Assembly: GCA_900542375.1 (NCBI GenBank)
Contig: UQNI01000060.1
Location: forward strand, 1 to 9,589
Length of the DNA stretch: 9,589 nt
Source of the DNA: an uncultured Oscillospiraceae bacterium
Lineage (GTDB): Bacteria > Bacillota > Clostridia > Oscillospirales > Acutalibacteraceae
Reading direction: 5' to 3'
Shown: positions 5,775-9,589 of the stretch, in pieces
Position numbering within the stretch: the first letter of the stretch is position 1
Layout: the number at the start of each line of letters is the position of its first letter
The notes under the pieces: model-generated
What the model was told of the DNA's origin: nothing
The model's database searches: none
Seen by the model: the letters and a program-made list of their open reading frames with translations, nothing else
Program-made: the position numbers and the translations under genes

Positions 5775-6647
5775 ATGAACGATTTTATCATTATGACAGA
5801 CTCTTGCTGTGATTTGCCGGCACAATTAGCCGATAAGTTAGAATTAACTGTTCTGCCTCTTTCATTTACAATTAACGGAAAAGAACACTATAATTATTTG
5901 GACGGTCGGGATATTTCATCTTCTCATTTCTATCGTCTGCTTCGCGAAGGAACGCAATGTACCACTTCTGCGGCAAACACGAATGCGTTTCTCTCTGCCA
6001 TGGAGCCGGTTCTGAAAAAAGGTAAAGATATTTTATGTATCTGTTTTTCTTCTGCTCTCAGTACCACCTGTGCTTCTGCACAAATGGCCGCAAAAGAATT
6101 GGTTCTCAAATATCCCAATAACAAAATTTATATTGTAGATAGCCTGAGCGCCTCTTTAGGTCAGGGAATGTTAACCTATTATGCTGTACAACAAAAACAA
6201 AACGGAAAAACAATAGAACAAGTGTATCAATGGATGGAACAAAATAAGCTTCATCTTTGCCATTGGTTTACCGTAGATGATTTGAATCATCTAAAACGTG
6301 GTGGTCGTATTTCTCCCGCAGTCGCATTTGTTGGCTCTCTTTTAGGTATGAAACCAATCTTACATGTAGACGATACAGGCCATTTAGTCAATGTTGGCAA
6401 AATAAAAGGTCGAAGAGCTTCTTTATCTCAATTGGTAGAAAAATTAGAACAAACTGCGGTACATATCGCGGAGCAAACCATTTTTATCAGTCATGGGGAT
6501 TGTTCGGAAGATGCAGAATTGCTGGCAAATATGATTCGGAAACAACTCCCTGTAAAAGACATTATCATAAACCCAATTGGTCCCGTTATTGGCTCTCACT
6601 CCGGTCCCGGTACACTTGCTGTATTTTTCTTTGGAACAAAACGATAA
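5775..6647 (+). CDS. DegV-family fatty-acid-binding protein
   Basis: 290-residue cytosolic protein of the DegV fold, a family whose members bind a single fatty acid; some (FakB) present fatty acids to the kinase FakA for phosphorylation. Seen here: the N-terminal TDSCCDLP (8-15), the TSAAN segment (about 64-68), the SSALSTT loop, DSLSASLGQG, KRGGRIS, GMKPIL and the C-terminal HSGPGTLAVFFFG. All family blocks are present and the length is usual. An ATG at 5760 would add five residues but has no SD; the ATG at 5775 has GGAG 9 nt upstream. The gene is monocistronic with its own promoter and terminator. Whether it works with a FakA-type kinase cannot be told, as none is in the window. Confidence 0.93.
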   Translation: MNDFIIMTDSCCDLPAQLADKLELTVLPLSFTINGKEHYNYLDGRDISSSHFYRLLREGTQCTTSAANTNAFLSAMEPVLKKGKDILCICFSSALSTTCASAQMAAKELVLKYPNNKIYIVDSLSASLGQGMLTYYAVQQKQNGKTIEQVYQWMEQNKLHLCHWFTVDDLNHLKRGGRISPAVAFVGSLLGMKPILHVDDTGHLVNVGKIKGRRASLSQLVEKLEQTAVHIAEQTIFISHGDCSEDAELLANMIRKQLPVKDIIINPIGPVIGSHSGPGTLAVFFFGTKR

Positions 6648-6649
6648 AT

Positions 6650-6684
6650 AAAAACAGCCACACTATCATAGTGTGGCTGTTTTT
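6650..6684. terminator. Bidirectional terminator shared by degV and the HD-hydrolase operon
   Basis: Inverted repeat of 17-nt arms AAAAACAGCCACACTAT / ATAGTGTGGCTGTTTTT (6650-6666, 6668-6684), giving a stem of about 14 bp with a small loop. T5 ends the stem in both directions. It lies 2 bp after the degV stop, and its right foot overlaps the stop codon of the HD gene. Confidence 0.92.
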
Positions 6685-7267
6685 ATGTTCTTGGAATGTC
6701 AGAAGTGCCTTTCTCTCTTAAATAAGTCGCTTCTAAATCCGCCAAATGCAGTTTCACTGCAATCGGATATTTATCATATGCCAAACTGATAGCAAAGTTA
6801 CCGGCACGAGCTGCATCATCAAAGCCGCCCATATGCCAGCGAATGGCAACCGCTTCTGAAGTTTTTAAGCGCAGGAAGCGTTCAATCATAAAAACAGATT
6901 TCTCGCCATGTCCGTAGGGAAAACTATCTTCTACCGTAAAATAAGGCTGCTTTTCCCATTGACCAGTCTGTTCATTTTTGACGTTTCGAGTGGATTCTTT
7001 GTAGAATTGAGTTTTGCAAATATCATGCAGTAACCCGCATATGGCAAAGCTTTCTTCACTGTCCCCTTCTTCAAAGTAACGTTCTCTCAGTACACGGTAC
7101 ACATTAATGCTGTGCTTTAATAAACCACCTTTACAAGCACAATGAAACCGCGTACTTGCAGGTGCTGTGAAAAAATCTGTTTTTTTCATCCATTCCAGTA
7201 ACTCTGTGCTGCCCTGTCTTGTAATGTACGTTGTAAAAATTTCTTCAAATTGTTCTTGGTCTGTCAT
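6683..7267 (-). CDS. HD-domain phosphohydrolase
   Basis: 194-residue metal-dependent phosphohydrolase of the HD superfamily. Candidate metal ligands in order: H52 (GGLLKHS), the H81-D82 pair (GLLHDICK), H120 (YGHGEKS), H145 (RWHMGG) and D177 (LHLADLEAT). This layout resembles the HD module of YhaM-type 3'-5' exoribonucleases, but the OB-fold nucleic-acid-binding domain is absent, so the substrate (nucleotide, signalling nucleotide or short RNA) is open. AAGGAG lies 7 nt before the ATG. It is the second gene of an operon, 20 bp after the SdpI-family gene. A small insertion between the HD pair and H120 (about 90-110) is charged and may shape substrate choice. Confidence 0.88.
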   Translation of the reverse strand: MTDQEQFEEIFTTYITRQGSTELLEWMKKTDFFTAPASTRFHCACKGGLLKHSINVYRVLRERYFEEGDSEESFAICGLLHDICKTQFYKESTRNVKNEQTGQWEKQPYFTVEDSFPYGHGEKSVFMIERFLRLKTSEAVAIRWHMGGFDDAARAGNFAISLAYDKYPIAVKLHLADLEATYLREKGTSDIPRT

Positions 7268-7287
7268 CGCAATACTCCTTTATAACA

Positions 7288-7647
7288 TTACAGGCCGTTC
7301 AATTGACCACGAAATTTCCGTTTAATCATTCCTTCTGTAATTGGGGTGCAACACATCATTACACTGATGCTGGCAACCACAAATATTACAGAACGTACTT
7401 CATGAGAAATGGGGATGATAAAATTACATAATACAATCAAACCGGCTAAACATACGCCAAATATCATCCATATTACAGCAAAGATGCGCTGTGCATAATT
7501 CCATGTTTCCTCTGTCTTTAAAGAAAGATTTGTGCGGTATCCTTTTGTTTTATTACGTTCTTTTACCGGAGCAATTGTGAAGTATAAACCTAATAATAAA
7601 AATGCAGAAGGTATTAATAAATCAATGATCCACAAAATAATCTCCAC
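7288..7647 (-). CDS. SdpI/YhfL-family membrane protein
   Basis: 119 residues, three predicted membrane helices (about 4-26, 55-80, 84-104). Between helices 1 and 2 it has the SdpI-family block: ERN (30-32), GYRT (36-39) and TEETW (45-49), then A52. The family includes B. subtilis SdpI, the immunity protein against the SdpC toxin and a signal receptor, but most members have no known role, and no toxin gene is visible here. Frames further upstream in phase lack an SD; GTG at 7647 has GAGGGA 6 nt upstream, and the product then starts MEIILWIIDLL, which fits a first membrane helix. It is the first gene of a two-gene operon with the HD hydrolase. Confidence 0.82.
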   Translation of the reverse strand: MEIILWIIDLLIPSAFLLLGLYFTIAPVKERNKTKGYRTNLSLKTEETWNYAQRIFAVIWMIFGVCLAGLIVLCNFIIPISHEVRSVIFVVASISVMMCCTPITEGMIKRKFRGQLNGL

Positions 7648-7680
7648 GGCCGTTCCCTCTTTTCGACCAATTTTTTCTTT

Positions 7681-7689
7681 AGTATAACA
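7681..7689 (-). promoter_or_regulatory. Extended -10 promoter of the SdpI-family/HD operon
   Basis: On the minus strand TGT followed by TATACT (7689-7681), an extended -10. No clear -35 is seen at 16-18 nt. The expected start near 7674 lies about 15 nt before the GAGGGA SD, which supports the GTG start at 7647. Confidence 0.5.
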
Positions 7690-7940
7690 CAAAGCATTCA
7701 AAAATGATAGTAGGACGAAACCTCTTTTTATATTTAAAATAGATACATCAAATAAAAAGTATATCCTATTCCAATGCAAAATCTATGTTTATTCTTAAGA
7801 TAATATCCATCATCGTTCCAATATAAGTTTCCTTGTTAACACTCTGTATTTTTCTAGTTCAGCAGCGGAGTTCCAAATGCATTTTAACAAAATCAGTATG
7901 AATAAAATCGTTCTACGGCTATTTCTTACATCTAAACACA
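7690..7940. other. Intergenic stretch without a gene
   Basis: About 250 bp between the SdpI operon promoter and the dut terminator. A plus-strand 49-codon frame starting near 7878 has GGAG before its ATG but runs straight through the dut terminator hairpin, and its product looks random. I see no other signal. Confidence 0.4.
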
Positions 7941-7985
7941 AAAAAAGACCGAGGAAACAGGACATTTTGCTATTTCCTTGGTCTT
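7941..7985 (-). terminator. Terminator of the FNT channel-dut operon
   Basis: Stem AAGACCGAGGAAA (7945-7957) / TTTCCTTGGTCTT (7973-7985), 13 pairs with one G-U wobble, 15-nt loop. On the minus strand it is followed by a run of seven T. It lies about 60 bp beyond the dut stop codon. Confidence 0.88.
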
Positions 7986-8045
7986 ATATTTTTTGTAGGA
8001 CAAAATGTATCTCAATCCATACCTAAACTGCTCAGATACCGGATA

Positions 8046-8483
8046 TCAGGAAATACCTGTGCTTCCAAAACCGCCTGTACCGCGGTCTGTGTCAGACAAT
8101 TCCTCCGCCTCTTCAAAAGTAGACATTACCACAGGTGCAATCACCATTTGGGCAATACGGTCTCCGGGATTTACAATAAAAGCTTTATCAGAACTATTTT
8201 TCAACCCAACCATCATTTCTCCGCGATAATCGGCGTCTACCACGCCTACACAATTGGCAGGTGTAATATTATGTTTTACCCCCAAACCGCTTCTTCCATA
8301 TACAAAAGCAGCATAGCCCGACGGGACTTCTATGGCAAGACCGGTGCCAATCATCACCGTATGATTTGGCTCAATGGTTACAGGCTCCGTCAAACAAGCA
8401 CAAAGGTCGGCTCCCGCTGAATCAGATGTTGCTCTATGAGGCAAAATTGCCTGCTCACGTAATTTTTTTACTTTAATATTCAC
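8046..8483 (-). CDS. dut: dUTP diphosphatase (dUTPase)
   Basis: 145-residue homotrimeric-type dUTPase that cleaves dUTP to dUMP and pyrophosphate, keeping uracil out of DNA and supplying dUMP for thymidylate synthesis. All five motifs are present: I DSAGADLCA (21-29), II GRSGLG (63-68), III GVVDADYRGE (80-89, catalytic D83 and uracil-selecting Y86), IV NPGDRIAQ (105-112), V RGTGGFGSTG (134-143), the flexible arm that closes over the neighbouring active site. The start codon is GTG with AAGGAG 7 nt upstream. That SD overlaps the TAA of the preceding FNT gene, so translation of the two genes is probably coupled. A terminator follows at 7941-7985. Confidence 0.97.
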   Translation of the reverse strand: MNIKVKKLREQAILPHRATSDSAGADLCACLTEPVTIEPNHTVMIGTGLAIEVPSGYAAFVYGRSGLGVKHNITPANCVGVVDADYRGEMMVGLKNSSDKAFIVNPGDRIAQMVIAPVVMSTFEEAEELSDTDRGTGGFGSTGIS

Positions 8484-8494
8484 AATAAAACTCC

Positions 8495-9208
8495 TTATTC
8501 AGAGTCTTTTTCTTCTGCGTTTGCTTTTGCTGCAAGCGCCTGCGCTTTTTGCTGCGGTCTTTCCAATACGTAGTGGTCAACCAGTCTTGTAACCATGCTG
8601 CCTACACCGTTACCGGCCATTACAACCAACATAATCCATAAACCGGACAATGTCCATTGTTTTCCGGACATCATAAACCAGTATAAATTCGCAATACTAT
8701 GCTCAAAACCGCTTTGAATAAACAAAGGTACACAGAAGAAAATACCCAAGTAACCCATAATATTAATGCCGCCTCTTGCTTTTCCTCTCCTAAAGCAAGC
8801 AACTGCAATATACATTAGAATACCACAATAAATACCTAAAAGAAAGAGGCTTAATAAATTATCGCCTTCTCTGGAAGCGGCTGAAGAGGAAGCAGCTTCG
8901 ATTAATTTATTTGCATGCCTTGTTTGCTGCAAAATAGAGACTGAAATTAACATACCTACAAAGTTTCCTACCAGTCCCAATGCAACATAACGTAAATAGG
9001 CTCCGGTACGTTCTGTTGCCAGATAACCGATTCTTCCGGTGTATAGATTTAAATCAAATTCGCTCACGATAAATAAGCCAAAACAGAACAAAAAGGACGC
9101 AACAATTTTATTGTCCATCATCAAGTATACCGTTGCTCCAAAACTGATAATAAATCCAGCAGCAATTCCTCTGCCAAATTCATTTGCAATTTTTCTTGCT
9201 AAATTCAT
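8495..9208 (-). CDS. Formate/nitrite transporter (FNT) family channel
   Basis: 237-residue inner-membrane protein of the FNT family (FocA/NirC/HSC type), pentameric channels for formate, nitrite, hydrosulfide or other small acids. About six hydrophobic segments are visible. Family marks: LYTGRIGYL (55-63, with T57 of the omega loop), GNFVGM (81-86), the fifth-helix block PLFIQSGFEHSIAN (161-174, with the central H170 that gates FNT channels) and AGNGVG (198-203). The charged tail AKANAEEKDSE is cytoplasmic. It is somewhat shorter than FocA (about 280). GTG at 9217 would add three residues, but TAGGTG overlaps it and is well placed (6 nt) for ATG 9208. The substrate cannot be told. It is co-transcribed with dut. 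Confidence 0.9.
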   Translation of the reverse strand: MNLARKIANEFGRGIAAGFIISFGATVYLMMDNKIVASFLFCFGLFIVSEFDLNLYTGRIGYLATERTGAYLRYVALGLVGNFVGMLISVSILQQTRHANKLIEAASSSAASREGDNLLSLFLLGIYCGILMYIAVACFRRGKARGGINIMGYLGIFFCVPLFIQSGFEHSIANLYWFMMSGKQWTLSGLWIMLVVMAGNGVGSMVTRLVDHYVLERPQQKAQALAAKANAEEKDSE

Positions 9209-9286
9209 ACATTTCACCTAGATTCTTTCTTGAATTTTTGCTTTGGACGACAAAATTTGCCGTTTATCAATTGTACCGCAACAAAT
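9209..9286. other. Spacer between RNA terminator and FNT gene
   Basis: About 78 bp. It holds the TAGGTG SD (9215-9220) and a possible weak -10 (TACAAT on the minus strand, near 9270-9275) without a proper -35. So the channel gene is either expressed by read-through of the upstream terminator or from this weak promoter. Confidence 0.4.
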
Positions 9287-9327
9287 AGATAAAATAAAAA
9301 AGTGACTTTTGTTTTTCAAAAGCCACT
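9287..9327 (-). terminator. Terminator upstream of the FNT channel gene
   Basis: 11-bp stem with one G-U pair: AGTGACTTTTG (9301-9311) and CAAAAGCCACT (9317-9327), 5-nt loop. On the minus strand the stem is followed by TTTTT-A-TTTT. It stands about 80 bp before the FNT start codon, with no gene between it and the promoter at 9434-9462, so it ends a short RNA or attenuates the operon. Confidence 0.85.
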
Positions 9328-9427
9328 GATATGGCTCTGTCTTTTTTTGCTGCGCGTTTACGCTTTTTAAAAGTGAAACGTGTTTACATACTCTTCAAAG
9401 ACAGAGTTGTTTCGGTCCAAATTGCAT
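9287..9427 (-). ncRNA. Structured leader or small RNA upstream of the FNT channel-dut operon
   Basis: A sigma-A promoter (9434-9462) and the terminator (9287-9327) define a minus-strand transcript of about 140 nt with no convincing reading frame. Inside, CTCTGTCTTT (9406-9397) and AAAGACAGAG (9344-9335) form a perfect 10-bp stem that closes a loop of about 50 nt containing small hairpins (for example GCG-TAAA-CGC, 9363-9354). A second hairpin, AGCCA-TATCAG-TGGCT (9336-9321), shares bases with both the long stem and the terminator, so it could act as an antiterminator. I do not recognise a known riboswitch or sRNA family. It may regulate the channel gene in cis, or be an independent sRNA. Confidence 0.55.
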
Positions 9428-9433
9428 GTGCAA
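9422..9433. promoter_or_regulatory. Palindrome at the predicted RNA start
   Basis: TTGCA-TG-TGCAA lies immediately after the -10 box, over the expected start point, the usual place for a repressor to block initiation. The -35 box TTGCAA has the same half-site sequence. The protein that might bind is unknown. Confidence 0.35.
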
Positions 9434-9462
9434 ATTTTATCACGAAAATTCTATAATTGCAA
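9434..9462 (-). promoter_or_regulatory. Sigma-A promoter of the leader/small RNA
   Basis: On the minus strand: -35 TTGCAA (9462-9457), 17-nt spacer, -10 TAAAAT (9439-9434) preceded by TGA (extended -10). The expected start is near 9427. Confidence 0.75.
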
Positions 9463-9589
9463 TAGGAATGGTAATAAAAATTTGTATATAATTTTAACCA
9501 AAACTGTTTAATTTTTGATATTTTTGCACAAACCATTCACTAAAATGCTAAAAATATAGAAAATTTAAATTTTTATTTTATATACTTTT

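Noticed and set aside
7648..7779. 44-residue N-terminal extension of the SdpI-family protein from ATG 7779
   Set aside because: It would include the predicted promoter and lacks an SD; GTG 7647 has GAGGGA at good distance.
7878..8027. Plus-strand 49-codon frame with GGAG before the ATG
   Set aside because: It crosses the dut terminator hairpin, has no promoter, and its composition looks random.
8148..8420. Plus-strand 90-codon frame inside dut
   Set aside because: Antisense to all central dUTPase motifs; no SD or promoter.
9287..9427. Leader as a known riboswitch (THF, ZTP, fluoride, c-di-GMP, SAM) or 4.5S/6S RNA
   Set aside because: None of the core motifs I remember for these classes is visible; only a covariance-model search could settle it.

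Overview
The window is AT-rich DNA with short intergenic gaps, strong Shine-Dalgarno (SD) sites (AAGGAG/GGAGG type), textbook sigma-A promoters (many with an extended TGN -10) and U-tailed hairpin terminators. Together with the gene set (DegV, MarR next to a DUF2798 protein, an SdpI-family protein, a glycine-rich two-helix protein, a FocA/NirC-type channel), this points to a chromosomal segment of a low-GC Gram-positive bacterium, most likely a member of the Clostridia. No phage, transposase, CRISPR or plasmid gene was seen.

Left part (1-3750): a 230-bp non-coding patch with small hairpins and a degenerate ~100-bp direct repeat; galE (UDP-glucose 4-epimerase, minus strand) with its own promoter and terminator; a small CmpB-like membrane protein (plus) convergent with a two-helix glycine-zipper protein (minus); then a DUF2798 membrane protein (plus) convergent with a MarR regulator (minus). 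The DUF2798 promoter carries a TTAG-N4-CTAA palindrome at the expected transcription start, the classic form and position of a MarR/SlyA operator, so the two genes probably form a regulatory pair.

Middle (3750-5640): the worn part of the window. It holds an unrecognised lipoprotein whose best signal peptide would begin at an ATA codon, a membrane-protein gene broken by two frameshifts in T runs, and tRNA-Leu(CAG) with a strong promoter and a GC-rich terminator.

Right part (5640-9589): degV (plus) ends against an SdpI-family/HD-hydrolase operon (minus), sharing one bidirectional terminator. The last operon (minus) is an FNT-family formate/nitrite-type channel followed by dUTPase, tightly spaced. 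It is preceded by a separate promoter, about 140 nt of structured leader or small RNA, and an intrinsic terminator lying about 80 bp before the channel start. That leader, with two mutually exclusive hairpins, is the least explained and most interesting element here.

Starts were corrected from sequence evidence for MarR (ATG 3728), degV (ATG 5775), the SdpI-family gene (GTG 7647) and the FNT gene (ATG 9208).
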